A stretch of 64,000 nt of DNA from Aquimarina sp. MMG016 (GCF_018100805.1 NZ_JAGJEA010000006.1:226279-290278); one strand, 5' to 3'. Positions 9,698 through 18,832 are shown, counted from the stretch's first letter. A program made the numbers and translations. Notes: generated from the sequence alone by a model not told the origin.

Positions 9698-10489
9698 CTA
9701 TTTATATTGTTCTAATCTTGATTTTATATCCTCAGCTATTTCATCAGCTTTCTGAGTATATTCTCCTGACTTGTAATATTTCTTATAGTTATTGTAGTAT
9801 GTCTGAGCTGTATTAAGTCGATCTTCTACCAAGCTCTCATAACTACCAATCGCCAGTAAATACTCAGATTCTAACTTGTAATATAGTACTTTTTCTCTGA
9901 ATGGCGAACCTGGATAATCCACTAAATAATTATCAAAACTAGATATTGCAACTTTATAATTCTCTCTATGGTGATAGAGTTTAGCAATTTCGTACGCCTT
10001 TCTTTCTTTCTTCTCTCTTAATTCTGCAACCAACTTATTGGCTTCTGACAAATTTTCACTTTCAGGATATGCATCTATATATTCCTGAAGTTTCTCTATA
10101 GCTTTAGTAGTTTCTGTTTGATCTAAACTATATCTTGGTGATAGCTCATAATAACTCTTAGCACTTTTATAAAAAGCCTCTTCTCTCTTTTCGCTTTTAG
10201 GGTAAGATTTTGCAAATCTCTCGAATTGGTATCCTGCTAAGTAAAAATCCTCTAATTGATAATACGTATCAGCATAATAATACATCACTCGTTCAGCCTG
10301 AGGTTTACCCCTATATTGTGGCACTATCTGCTCAAAAAGGCGTAATGCTTTTTTGTACTTGCCTGCTTTGTACAACTTTTCTGCCAACTTATATTTAGGA
10401 CCTACTTCTTCTCCTTTAAATACCGTCTGATATTCACTACAAGACCCTAAGGCTAACAAAATAATAAGTAAATACAATAATCTCTTCAT
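9698..10489 (-). CDS. bamD: Outer-membrane protein assembly lipoprotein BamD
   Basis: The 263-residue protein has a signal sequence with lipobox ALGSC (Cys17) and then tandem TPR helices, for example YKLAEKLYKAGKYKKALRLF, YYADTYYQLEDFYLAGYQFE and ISSFDNYLVDYPGSPFREKV. This is the YfiO/BamD family, the essential lipoprotein of the BAM complex, which inserts beta-barrels into the outer membrane. It opens the bamD-rpoZ-coaBC-porD-recN run and has a well-formed promoter immediately upstream, giving a leader of only about 12 nt. Confidence 0.94.
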   Translation of the reverse strand: MKRLLYLLIILLALGSCSEYQTVFKGEEVGPKYKLAEKLYKAGKYKKALRLFEQIVPQYRGKPQAERVMYYYADTYYQLEDFYLAGYQFERFAKSYPKSEKREEAFYKSAKSYYELSPRYSLDQTETTKAIEKLQEYIDAYPESENLSEANKLVAELREKKERKAYEIAKLYHHRENYKVAISSFDNYLVDYPGSPFREKVLYYKLESEYLLAIGSYESLVEDRLNTAQTYYNNYKKYYKSGEYTQKADEIAEDIKSRLEQYK

Positions 10490-10507
10490 AGCTTAAAAAA
10501 CATCTGG

Positions 10508-10536
10508 CAAAAATAGATATTTCTACCGTATTACAA
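10508..10536 (-). promoter_or_regulatory. Promoter of bamD operon
   Basis: On the minus strand TTG (10536-10534), an 18-nt spacer and TATTTTTG (10515-10508) match the Bacteroidota consensus TTG-N19-TAnnTTTG. The inferred transcript start is near 10502, just before the bamD ATG at 10489. Confidence 0.7.
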
Positions 10537-10627
10537 AAACTTTAATTCATCTATTAAATAACCCCAAATATAAAGGCTTGTTGCAAAAAATAATATATAT
10601 CGAATTCATTAGAAAATCTTACACAAT

Positions 10628-11554
10628 TTATTTGGGCGAATTAGCAGTAGTTTCATCCAAAAGGTTATGATCCAAAATAGTATAACCGTTATCATCGTAG
10701 TAAAATGCAGGAACAAATCTATGATCTTGTTTTAGGTTATTAAGAACATACGAATGAGCCTGATGTACCTCTTGTGCAAATGACTCATCATAATAACTTA
10801 CCATTATTAAAATCTCTCCGTTTAATTCTGGCAATTCTTTAACATTAAACTCTTTCAAGGGACTAGACTCATTAATAGCATGTACAATCGTCCAGGTGGT
10901 AGGCAAATATGTAATTGAATTCCGTTCCAGTTTAAGGTTATAAAAGCTATTTGTATATTTTCCTTCATCATTTTTTTGGGACAAAGCTAATGTTGCTTCG
11001 ATCTTAGGGTGTATCATTACATTTTTGCTTCTACTCATTAATCTGAACATTATACAATCTTCATCATTATGCTTACGCAAAACCACACTACTACTAAATC
11101 TAATATTAGCTCTAGGTTTAGAGAACCTTCCATAAAGCAAACCCGTAATAAATGAAAAACTAAGTAGACCTATGAGTGCTTCAAAAGATGAAATAATACC
11201 GAACAACAATCCTTTTGGCGCCATTGCGCCATAACCGACTGTAGTTATAGTTTGGGCTGAAAAGAAAAATGCATTTAAAAAGTCCTCAAAAATATTACCT
11301 GAGGGCTCTACTATTTCAGAAATGCCCAAAACAGTATAAATCAGTGCAAAAAACGAATTGACAATAACATACCCCAAGACCACCCAGAAAAAAAACCTGA
11401 TCCAGCTAATACTAATCAAGTAATCATAATTCCCGGTCCAAGAGTTACTTCTATTAACATGTTTAACATTAAAAGACCCATCAGGATTAATAAATCGCTT
11501 CGCATGTTTTTTTGAAGATCTTCCTATTCCCGGATCTTTAATCTTTTTAGCCAT
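10628..11554 (-). CDS. Inward-rectifier potassium channel (KirBac-type)
   Basis: The 308-residue protein has a cytoplasmic N-terminus, outer helix WIRFFFWVVLGYVIVNSFFA, a pore helix and selectivity filter TVGYG (residues 105-109), and an inner helix LLFGIISSFEALIGLLSFSF. The C-terminal immunoglobulin-like domain is rich in beta strands (KPRANIRFSSSVVLRKHND onward). This is the KirBac architecture; such channels conduct K+ and are gated by lipids and ions at the cytoplasmic domain. It lies 11 bp after dapA and seems co-transcribed with it, a link that has no obvious functional meaning. It is close to full length for the family. Confidence 0.93.
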   Translation of the reverse strand: MAKKIKDPGIGRSSKKHAKRFINPDGSFNVKHVNRSNSWTGNYDYLISISWIRFFFWVVLGYVIVNSFFALIYTVLGISEIVEPSGNIFEDFLNAFFFSAQTITTVGYGAMAPKGLLFGIISSFEALIGLLSFSFITGLLYGRFSKPRANIRFSSSVVLRKHNDEDCIMFRLMSRSKNVMIHPKIEATLALSQKNDEGKYTNSFYNLKLERNSITYLPTTWTIVHAINESSPLKEFNVKELPELNGEILIMVSYYDESFAQEVHQAHSYVLNNLKQDHRFVPAFYYDDNGYTILDHNLLDETTANSPK

Positions 11555-11565
11555 TTTTGTAGACC

Positions 11566-12441
11566 TTATTTCTTTTTAATAAAATCTTTAATCTTTTTAG
11601 CCAATTCATCTGAAACAGGCACTAGAGGCAAGCGAAGATTATCATTACAGATACCTTTCGCTTTTAAAACATTCTTAATCCCAGCAGGATTACCTTCCGC
11701 AAAAGCATAATCCATTACTGGTAATAATTTATATAGGATTTGAAACGCTTTACTCGTTTCTCCAGCTAACCCTAGTCGTATCATTTCTGAAAATTCTTTA
11801 GGAAAACCTTGTCCTACCACACTAATCACACCATCTCCTCCAGCAGCTACAGCCGGTAAAGCCAGCGCATCGTCTCCTGAAATCACAAGAAAATCCTTAG
11901 GTCGGTCTTTTAAAACCTTTAGCACTTGTGTAAAATCTCCAACAGCTTCTTTTATTCCAACTATGTTATCTAATTGTGCTAAACGAAGCGTTGTCTCAGC
12001 AGTCATATTTGTTCCGGTCCGAGAAGGAACATTATATAACAATACCGGAAGAGGAGTATTATCATTTATTGCTTTATAATGTTGATAAACTCCTTCTTGA
12101 TTAGGTCTGTTATACATAGGAACTACTGAAAGTATAGCATCAAAATCTGATAAATTTGTATCCTTAATCTCCTGAAGGATTGCAGCTGTATTATTTCCTC
12201 CTATACCAATAACTAATGGAAGTCTTTTATCATTTACCTGTACAATATGTTGTATTAAACTTTTCTTCTCTTCTTTGGATAGTGTAACGGATTCCGCAGT
12301 TGTTCCTAAGGCTACTAAATATTCTACACCCCCTCCTACACAAAAATCAACCAACTTTGTAACTCCATCGTAATCTATTGAACCATCACTATTAAAAGGT
12401 GTTGCCAATGCCACACCAGTTCCTCTGAGAAAACCACTCAT
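11566..12441 (-). CDS. dapA: 4-hydroxy-tetrahydrodipicolinate synthase DapA
   Basis: This 291-residue TIM-barrel aldolase condenses pyruvate with aspartate semialdehyde in the lysine/diaminopimelate pathway. It shows GTGVALATPF at the start, ALGTTAES (pyruvate-binding loop), Tyr136 in LLYNVPSRTG, and the Schiff-base Lys164 in VGIKEAVGD. The length is standard. It is 1 bp from the upstream DUF6913-like gene and 11 bp from the downstream K+ channel gene. dapF, later in the same pathway, lies about 20 kb away in this window. Confidence 0.97.
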   Translation of the reverse strand: MSGFLRGTGVALATPFNSDGSIDYDGVTKLVDFCVGGGVEYLVALGTTAESVTLSKEEKKSLIQHIVQVNDKRLPLVIGIGGNNTAAILQEIKDTNLSDFDAILSVVPMYNRPNQEGVYQHYKAINDNTPLPVLLYNVPSRTGTNMTAETTLRLAQLDNIVGIKEAVGDFTQVLKVLKDRPKDFLVISGDDALALPAVAAGGDGVISVVGQGFPKEFSEMIRLGLAGETSKAFQILYKLLPVMDYAFAEGNPAGIKNVLKAKGICNDNLRLPLVPVSDELAKKIKDFIKKK

Positions 12442-12442
12442 A

Positions 12443-12967
12443 TTATATAATCTGTAAAATTTTTAAATATTTCTTTAATTCTGCAATAAACAGGTTGGTA
12501 TCATTAGTTGTAGATCCTATAATCAGATCGTTGATCCGATTATCAACTTCAGCAAAACCGACCTTTAGCTTAGCTTTAGATGCAACAGCTACGTAATTGA
12601 GTTCTAATTTATCTTCATCATAAAAATTAATCAAAACATCAAAATCTTCATTTATAAATTCATTTAAAGAACCACTCTTAACCGCGCCATTCATACCAAA
12701 ACTTTTATCATTATAATAGGCAGCATCCTTATCATCCTCTAGTTCTTTTTGATCTTCCTTATACCCCACTACCTTAAGTTTATCAGACTTAACCCCAAGT
12801 TCATTGGCAAGCTTTACCACCGACAAAATATTAATTGCTTTAGAAGCATCAAGAAGAACAGCAAGAGTTTTAAGGGTAGTAACATCCTTTTGTTCAGTGC
12901 TTCTTTTTTTTAGATGGGATTCAATGCTTTTTTTTAGCGCGTTTCTTTTAAGACCTTTTAAAATCAT
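12443..12967 (-). CDS. DUF6913-like protein of unknown function
   Basis: The 174-residue soluble protein starts with a basic helix (KGLKRNALKKSIESHLKKRS). An alpha/beta domain follows (LAVLLDASKAINILSVVKLA, LKVVGYKEDQKE, FDVLINFYDEDKLELNYVAV, KLKVGFAEVDNRINDLIIG). The pattern suggests a Rossmann-like fold. I associate it with the flavobacterial family DUF6913, usually beside dapA, which is the case here with a 1-bp gap; the association is from memory. No catalytic residues can be pointed out. Since it is the first gene of the DUF6913-dapA-channel transcript, its expression is tied to lysine synthesis. Confidence 0.65.
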   Translation of the reverse strand: MILKGLKRNALKKSIESHLKKRSTEQKDVTTLKTLAVLLDASKAINILSVVKLANELGVKSDKLKVVGYKEDQKELEDDKDAAYYNDKSFGMNGAVKSGSLNEFINEDFDVLINFYDEDKLELNYVAVASKAKLKVGFAEVDNRINDLIIGSTTNDTNLFIAELKKYLKILQII

Positions 12968-13050
12968 TCATAAAAAAGATTAAGTCACAAATGTAGCTAT
13001 TTTAGGTTTTAAAATCATCTCATCACTCGCAAGAATGACAGAAAATAGAA

Positions 13051-15777
13051 TTAACCTAATTTCTTTATAATATCTGATAATTTTTCTTTTATTTTTTCGT
13101 CAAAATACCAAGTCATATAACTTAGTGGAATCACCTGGATACCAACCCTATACAAAACCTTATATCGTTCTATCGAAAACGAAGGCTGAAAATCACCAGG
13201 ATAACCTATCAAATCAATTCCTAAATATTTACCATCTTTCTCAATTAAAATATCTATCACTAGCCCCGAAAGTTGATAACCAATATGATAATTTATACCT
13301 AAATGCTTAGCATCCAAAAATACACGTACTTCTCTAACAAATTCATCTAAATATGAATCCTCTTTTCGAACGACTTGCTTATTAATCATAGATCGTTCTA
13401 TATAATCCCGAAGCAAAGAATCGAATTTCAATTCTTTTATCGATACAGACAAAAATACTTCTTGAATATTTCTTGCTCGTGTAATCATTACATTAAAAAC
13501 GTCTGAACGGTTTAAATAGTTTAGAGCACTATGATGAGAATCATTATCAACAGCCATAGAGATTAGAATAATATCTCTTTCATCTCCCTGAAAAGAATAC
13601 GGAGTTCCTAATCGTATATTATGTTTATGTAACTGTTTTAGAGTAATTTCTTTTCTTATTGCTTTACCAATATAAGTAACTTGATCCTTAAAAGGGGAAA
13701 TTATTCCAATTGATGTTGCTTGTTTTTTTTGCACATTATCTTCTTGAAAGATCAACTTTTTTACAAGTTTTATTATAGATACAGCCTCCACTTCATTAAC
13801 CCCTTTACTATTTCGTTTCCCTTTTAGTTCACGAATGAAAACAGATTTTTGAGTTTTATATTTAGGCAAATCATTCATTATCAATAACGACTCATCATAA
13901 AATTTTTCATTACTAAACTTAATGATATCAGGTAAAGACCTATAATGTTCATTCAGAAGATTCAATTGAGCAGAAGACTGAATACCTTCTAAAACAAAAT
14001 CAAGAAGGCTTTTACTTCGGTAGTTAATTTTTTCACTCCAGGGAATGTTATATTTCTTACTGATGCTAAACATTTGTTGCTTAGACAAAAAACTCATATG
14101 TCTTAACTGCTTAGGATCTCCGGTAATAACCATTTTCTTAGCTCTTTGCATTAAAGGTAAAACACCAGCCATATCACATTGAGTAGATTCGTCTATGATC
14201 AAAAGGTCAAACATTTCCTTTTTTAAAGGAAGTACCTCAGCCGCTTTATCAATTTTTACTAGCCAAATAGGTAAAGCTCCCAGAATGACCTTAAAATTTA
14301 TGGAATTTAGTTCTTCAGATTTTAATGAAAGGTCATCGTTTCTTAATGAATTCACTAACCCCTGAAGTTCCTGTCTATTGAAATTTAATCGATTCTGCAC
14401 ATTTCCTAGTAACTGCCCCATCAATTTTCGGTTAGATTCTTTAATACTTTCTCTAAGACAAGACATGTATTCATCTATCAACTTCCATTCTTGTTGCTGC
14501 CATAATTTAAACAGCTTTAACCAATGTATTTTTATATTTCTAATAATTCCTGGTTCTTCAAGAATTGTTTCGGTAAGTTCAATACTTTTAGAATCAATTT
14601 TAGAGAATTCTGATTCAATTTTTTTTAATCTCTTTTGAAGTTCCCCTAAATAAGACCAATCCTTATTAATTTCATTTCTATAAGGCAGCTGATTAAACCT
14701 AAATAAAAACTTCTCTAAACTAGCTATTAATGACAGTTTATATCTAGCTCCTCCTGCCTTCATCCTATATCTTCCTACAGAAAAAGACTCTAATTTATTA
14801 GAGATCACCTGCAATGCCTCGTCTGTTCTTGTCGCAATCAAAACACTTTTCCCTTGACTTATATAATCCATCGCAATTGCTGCTACCATATATGACTTAC
14901 CTGTTCCCGGAGGACCAATAATTACTGACTTAACCCTTTCGTTAGCTGCTTTAATACTATTTTCTTGAGCCGTATTCAGTATAAAAGGTTTTATCTTAGG
15001 AATATATTTTTTAGTTCTTATACGATTAGAATCGCCTAAATATGATTGAATAGCTGAGGAATAATCTGTAATACCCGTCAACTGCTCTAATTCATTTACA
15101 ACATTCTGCACATTGGTTGCTTTACTTGACACCATTGCTCCGGATGCTGGTAACAATTGAAATTGGTCAAACTTTTCTTCGTTAACCGAATTAAAATATC
15201 TCTTAACTGTTTTTGGTGGAATTAACTTTGGAAACATATGTACCTCTTCAGAAAAAGTAACATTAGACATATGTTTATCAAACAATCTTTGCAACTCTGC
15301 AATGAATGGATAATCTATTATTTCTCTACTTAATAATTCATTGAATTCTTCCTGAAAACTCTCAAAAGATGAATTAAAATCTAATGTTCTTAGAAATCCA
15401 TAATTAACTTGTCGTTCTTCAAGATAAATCTCAATAAAATAGTCTTCATCTACTTGAATAATTTTTGAAGGATAGAAAAAGATGGGAGCACAAATACGAC
15501 TTGTTCTTTTGTTGAACAATCTTCGTTTACCTAATAAAAATAGTGAACAATAAAATAGTTGCTTATCTCTTTTATATAACTGAAGGTTTTTAGAAACAAT
15601 CTCTCCAACATCATCTGGGATATATTGCTGTTTATACTTTCCATTAATAAGTTCCTCATCCAAATCCTGAAGGAATTGATTCTCAAATTTAGCTGAGAAA
15701 AAATTATCTATACTAAACTCCCTATTGTCAGCCTTGTAACAATCAGAAAAATATTTAACAAGTGATGTGATATCCAA
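13051..15777 (-). CDS. Superfamily 1B helicase with nuclease-like C-terminal domain
   Basis: The 908-residue protein has an unassigned N-terminal region (about 1-270). The SF1 motor follows: Walker A GPPGTGKS at 288-295, motif II LLIIDEST (Asp529/Glu530), motif III GDPKQL at 553-558, motif V GTPYSFQGDERD near 724-735 and motif VI VMITRARN near 763-770. A helical insertion of about 200 residues separates motifs Ia and II. The last 90 residues resemble the Vsr/MTES_1575 PD-(D/E)xK fold (YQLSGLVIDILIEKDGKYLG, then IDLIGYPG). The position of the usual E-x-K reads D-L-I, so cleavage activity is doubtful. Upf1/Dna2-like ATPases of this build work on nucleic acid repair or defence; the exact role is unknown. 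It is a single gene, 83 bp upstream of DUF6913. Confidence 0.85.
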   Translation of the reverse strand: MDITSLVKYFSDCYKADNREFSIDNFFSAKFENQFLQDLDEELINGKYKQQYIPDDVGEIVSKNLQLYKRDKQLFYCSLFLLGKRRLFNKRTSRICAPIFFYPSKIIQVDEDYFIEIYLEERQVNYGFLRTLDFNSSFESFQEEFNELLSREIIDYPFIAELQRLFDKHMSNVTFSEEVHMFPKLIPPKTVKRYFNSVNEEKFDQFQLLPASGAMVSSKATNVQNVVNELEQLTGITDYSSAIQSYLGDSNRIRTKKYIPKIKPFILNTAQENSIKAANERVKSVIIGPPGTGKSYMVAAIAMDYISQGKSVLIATRTDEALQVISNKLESFSVGRYRMKAGGARYKLSLIASLEKFLFRFNQLPYRNEINKDWSYLGELQKRLKKIESEFSKIDSKSIELTETILEEPGIIRNIKIHWLKLFKLWQQQEWKLIDEYMSCLRESIKESNRKLMGQLLGNVQNRLNFNRQELQGLVNSLRNDDLSLKSEELNSINFKVILGALPIWLVKIDKAAEVLPLKKEMFDLLIIDESTQCDMAGVLPLMQRAKKMVITGDPKQLRHMSFLSKQQMFSISKKYNIPWSEKINYRSKSLLDFVLEGIQSSAQLNLLNEHYRSLPDIIKFSNEKFYDESLLIMNDLPKYKTQKSVFIRELKGKRNSKGVNEVEAVSIIKLVKKLIFQEDNVQKKQATSIGIISPFKDQVTYIGKAIRKEITLKQLHKHNIRLGTPYSFQGDERDIILISMAVDNDSHHSALNYLNRSDVFNVMITRARNIQEVFLSVSIKELKFDSLLRDYIERSMINKQVVRKEDSYLDEFVREVRVFLDAKHLGINYHIGYQLSGLVIDILIEKDGKYLGIDLIGYPGDFQPSFSIERYKVLYRVGIQVIPLSYMTWYFDEKIKEKLSDIIKKLG

Positions 15778-15830
15778 ATTTAAAGTTTATAAAATTTATA
15801 GAGACAGGCTTTAATAAATGTTTCAAAAAT

Positions 15831-16577
15831 CTAAAAATAACTCTGCTCTTTTCTTATTAAATCCTGAGGTTTAGCTTTAATCAAAAACTCCATGAAAAAA
15901 TAAAGACCAGCCATTTCTGCAACATTAACCACTATAGTAAACACCCTGTTATAATATAATATTTCGTTTATGGGTAATAAAGCGTTTACAAATAAGCAAC
16001 AACAAGCAACAATAAAGAGTCTAAAATTACCAGAATATTTATCAGTTATATATACATAAAAACACATACTAACAAAAGAAATCATTGATATCATAATAAT
16101 CCCAAAAAACAACAGAGAATCCAAAATATGAGGTAAAACTAAGTCCGTAATGGAATATGTAAGATATGAAATCAACACAAGGCTAATAATCACCGGAAAA
16201 GAAAATATTGTATTCAGATTAACACCTTTTAATGTAAAAAAAACCTTCAATAAAAACATCGAAAATACATAATACAAGGCTATAACTATTGCTATAGCAT
16301 CAAAATATCTCATAAAATCACTATAGACTAAAGTATCATTAACAAAAAGAATTAACATACTGAGTATATATACTAACTTGTACTTATTTGCTTTCCTTAC
16401 ATAGACATAAATTAAGGCTAAAAAAACTAGCGGCTTTACATAAACGAGAGAACCTTTTTCAAAAAATATTGTAGTTACAAACACTACCAATGCAGCAATA
16501 AAAAATGGTAAGTATGTAAGTGGTATTTTTTTCAAGTTTAACGGGAAACAAAGTAACTTTGAGTTTACAAAATACAA
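15831..16577 (-). CDS. YhhN-family membrane protein, divergent paralogue 4
   Basis: The protein of up to 248 residues has about eight hydrophobic helices and is the last of four tandem relatives. It keeps VYVKPLVFLALIYV (equivalent of the family's K-P stretch) and an acid in the first catalytic-type motif (VNDTLVY, Asp81). The second motif has lost its Asp (LFVNALLPINE, Asn198). YhhN/TMEM86 proteins include lysoplasmalogenases that hydrolyse the vinyl-ether bond of lysoplasmalogens; this copy probably lacks that activity. The start is unsure: the first codon is TTG, and a TTG 14 codons further in (16535) lines up better with the paralogues. Confidence 0.65.
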   Translation of the reverse strand: MYFVNSKLLCFPLNLKKIPLTYLPFFIAALVVFVTTIFFEKGSLVYVKPLVFLALIYVYVRKANKYKLVYILSMLILFVNDTLVYSDFMRYFDAIAIVIALYYVFSMFLLKVFFTLKGVNLNTIFSFPVIISLVLISYLTYSITDLVLPHILDSLLFFGIIMISMISFVSMCFYVYITDKYSGNFRLFIVACCCLFVNALLPINEILYYNRVFTIVVNVAEMAGLYFFMEFLIKAKPQDLIRKEQSYF

Positions 16578-16604
16578 ATATCATCCATAAAAACTTAATC
16601 ACTA

Positions 16605-17300
16605 TTAGAAATAATCTTTTCCGGATGGAACCAAATTATGTTGTTCTATAAAAAACTTGACAAGAAAAAATTGCCCTGAGATTTGTAATAGATTAGTAAT
16701 CACAGGAAATACATCTAAGGGAACATACAACCTATGAAGCGCAGTAACAATATTAACAATCAAAAAACAAGATGCCGCTACCATTAAAGAATAGCTTGTA
16801 ACGGTCTTACTATTAAGATAAATATAATAACAAACCCCTATAAATATAGCAAAGAAAACTACCAATATATTGAGAACCAGACTATGTTCATTAACCGCTG
16901 GCGAAATTAAATTTGCAACAGTGACTAAAACATAAGTAATCAAGGTCATAGATATAATTAGCTGTATTGTAAAAATTTTACGAAACTGAATTTTCACCAA
17001 CTGCAAACTCTTCCACAACAAAACTACATTTAACAAATAATATGAGGACAACAAAATATGTAGGGCTTCAAAATTTCCTAAATAATCATGAAAATATAAT
17101 GTCTCACAAATCATTAACATCAATAAGGAAAACAAAACTAAATAATTCAACTTTTCAGCTTTCTTAATATACAAAAAACATAAGGACATAATAACTAATG
17201 GCCTCAGGTAAATCATTAAGCCATTAATAAATATAGATGCTAAAAAGGCTAACCCTCCGGTTATAAAAAATAATTGATATGTAATTTTTTCCAGATTCAA
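16605..17300 (-). CDS. YhhN-family membrane protein, divergent paralogue 3
   Basis: The 231-residue polytopic protein has eight predicted helices. It aligns with the 18146-18832 gene along its length (MNLEKITYQLFFITGG against MKIRTLIQILLILAGG; VFPVITNLLQISGQFFLVKF against LEIINSIYQLLAVFFLVKF). In the first conserved motif Asp is replaced by Glu (ICETLYF, Glu66), and in the second the Ser-Asp is replaced (LIVNIVTALHR, Asn183). It is therefore probably a non-catalytic relative of lysoplasmalogenase or one with a changed function. The flanking paralogues are 27 and 23 bp away, so all three form one transcript. Confidence 0.7.
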   Translation of the reverse strand: MNLEKITYQLFFITGGLAFLASIFINGLMIYLRPLVIMSLCFLYIKKAEKLNYLVLFSLLMLMICETLYFHDYLGNFEALHILLSSYYLLNVVLLWKSLQLVKIQFRKIFTIQLIISMTLITYVLVTVANLISPAVNEHSLVLNILVVFFAIFIGVCYYIYLNSKTVTSYSLMVAASCFLIVNIVTALHRLYVPLDVFPVITNLLQISGQFFLVKFFIEQHNLVPSGKDYF

Positions 17301-17323
17301 TATTTTTTTTTATTTACAATACA

Positions 17324-18019
17324 TCAAAAACCTTCAAACTCATCAGATTTTAGATGTACAGATTTTGAAATCATATAATTAACCAAAAAAACCAATGCTA
17401 ATGGTTGACAAATCAGCATCAACACCTTTAACTCATTGGATTGAAGATAAAACCTATCAATCAACAACATAAAATCACTAAAAGCAAAATTTAACATAGA
17501 CAAGAAAAACCACAACGATTTTTCTGATCTAATATTAATATAATGCATAGCTCCAACAATCAACAAAATGTATAACAACAAAAGATGAAGAAACCCCAAA
17601 ATACTTAACTCTCCCATAGGTTCTCTTAATATACTATAGGCGAGAAAAAAAATTACAGTATAAAGAGAACTACCTAATACTAGTGTAAATACATCTCTAT
17701 TATTATACTTAAAAGACTTATGGTTGTAGTACAAAAAATAGAATAATAGTATATACACAATAGTATGTACCATGATCTCAAACTTTATCGTATTTAAAAC
17801 ATCCTGAAATCTTATCAATTCTCCAGAAAAGAATATCAATAAAATTATTATATGTAAAGCATTTGTTCTTTTACTACTTATGAGATAAAATACTATTACC
17901 AAAGCAAAAAGAATCGGATTACAATATGCATTCAAGAATGGTATCTGAAATACAAAACCCAGAACTTGTAATACGATAAATAAAGAAATAAGAAATTTTA
18001 GTAACCTTTCCCCATTCAT
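17324..18019 (-). CDS. YhhN-family membrane protein, paralogue 2
   Basis: The 231-residue protein with eight predicted helices is the closest of the three divergent copies to the 18146-18832 gene. Shared stretches include MHYINIRSEKSLWF (compare QYINIRSPKSLWF) and the second acidic motif NFAFSDFMLLIDRFY with Asp182 kept. The first acidic motif reads SGELIRF, so Asp67 of the fuller copy is Glu here. The function is unknown; membrane lipid (plasmalogen) metabolism is what the family suggests. It is separated from the upstream paralogue by 126 bp that contain an inverted repeat, and from the next by 23 bp. Confidence 0.72.
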   Translation of the reverse strand: MNGERLLKFLISLFIVLQVLGFVFQIPFLNAYCNPILFALVIVFYLISSKRTNALHIIILLIFFSGELIRFQDVLNTIKFEIMVHTIVYILLFYFLYYNHKSFKYNNRDVFTLVLGSSLYTVIFFLAYSILREPMGELSILGFLHLLLLYILLIVGAMHYINIRSEKSLWFFLSMLNFAFSDFMLLIDRFYLQSNELKVLMLICQPLALVFLVNYMISKSVHLKSDEFEGF

Positions 18020-18031
18020 TAACTTTAATTA

Positions 18032-18067
18032 GTGTGTAAAAAACTCCAATTACTGAATTTTACACAC
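18032..18067. repeat. Inverted repeat between YhhN paralogues
   Basis: GTGTGTAAAA (18032-18041) and TTTTACACAC (18058-18067) are perfect inverted arms of 10 bp around a 16-nt loop. There is no long T run on either side, so it is either a weak terminator for the first paralogue or an operator for the three that follow. Confidence 0.5.
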
Positions 18068-18145
18068 GTATGTTATACAATTTTTCCCGAATACCCAATA
18101 TACTAATTTTTAGCGAAATAGGATATAATATTAAAAAAATATCAA

Positions 18146-18832
18146 TTATGAATTTTTTAGTTTCAAAGCAACAGGACTGGCAATTTTGAATTTAACCAAG
18201 AAGAACACTGCTAATAATTGATAAATTGAATTAATAATTTCCAGCTCCAACAAAGGGATATAGAATTTATTTAATGCAAAACAAGTATCAGATATTACAA
18301 AGTTAAGTATCGCAATCAAAAACCAAAGAGATTTTGGTGATCGAATATTTATATACTGAAAAACAGCTCCAATAAAAAGTAAATACAAAATTATGATATA
18401 AGCAGTACCGTAAGGTTTTATGTCACCCATATTTCCTTCTGTAGCTCTATAAATCTCATAAGCAATATAAGTCCAGCAAAGAACAAATAATATTATGTAT
18501 ATAACATCATACTTGTCATAATCTAGTGGCTGATGATTTTTATACAAATAATAGAACAATATCAAGTAACACGTAGTATAGCTAAGAAGCACATACATAA
18601 AACCATTTTCGATTCTGGTTAAAAGAAAAATATCACCAAGAAAGCATAGTGACAAAATGATAAGGAATAAATTATCAAACTTTCTGACATTAAACCAATA
18701 TAACATAAAAAAAAGTGGTACCGTAGTTGGTTTGGTATAAAGCTCCAACTCGGGCCACTGCATTATAGTACTTAACACACATAACCCTCCGGCTAGTATT
18801 AACAATATCTGTATAAGTGTACGTATTTTCAA
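18146..18832 (-). CDS. YhhN-family (lysoplasmalogenase-like) membrane protein, paralogue 1
   Basis: This 228-residue protein has eight predicted membrane helices and the best-preserved YhhN/TMEM86 features of the four copies: LYTKPTTVPLFFMLYW (residues 31-46), LGDIFLL with Asp67, and FVISDTCFALNKF with Asp182. In the family these acids lie in the membrane core and are thought to be catalytic; characterised members hydrolyse lysoplasmalogen, while bacterial YhhN proteins are mostly untested. The gene starts the four-gene tandem group and is read on the minus strand, 53 bp from ligA. Assignment is by motif recall, not alignment. Confidence 0.75.
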   Translation of the reverse strand: MKIRTLIQILLILAGGLCVLSTIMQWPELELYTKPTTVPLFFMLYWFNVRKFDNLFLIILSLCFLGDIFLLTRIENGFMYVLLSYTTCYLILFYYLYKNHQPLDYDKYDVIYIILFVLCWTYIAYEIYRATEGNMGDIKPYGTAYIIILYLLFIGAVFQYINIRSPKSLWFLIAILNFVISDTCFALNKFYIPLLELEIINSIYQLLAVFFLVKFKIASPVALKLKNS

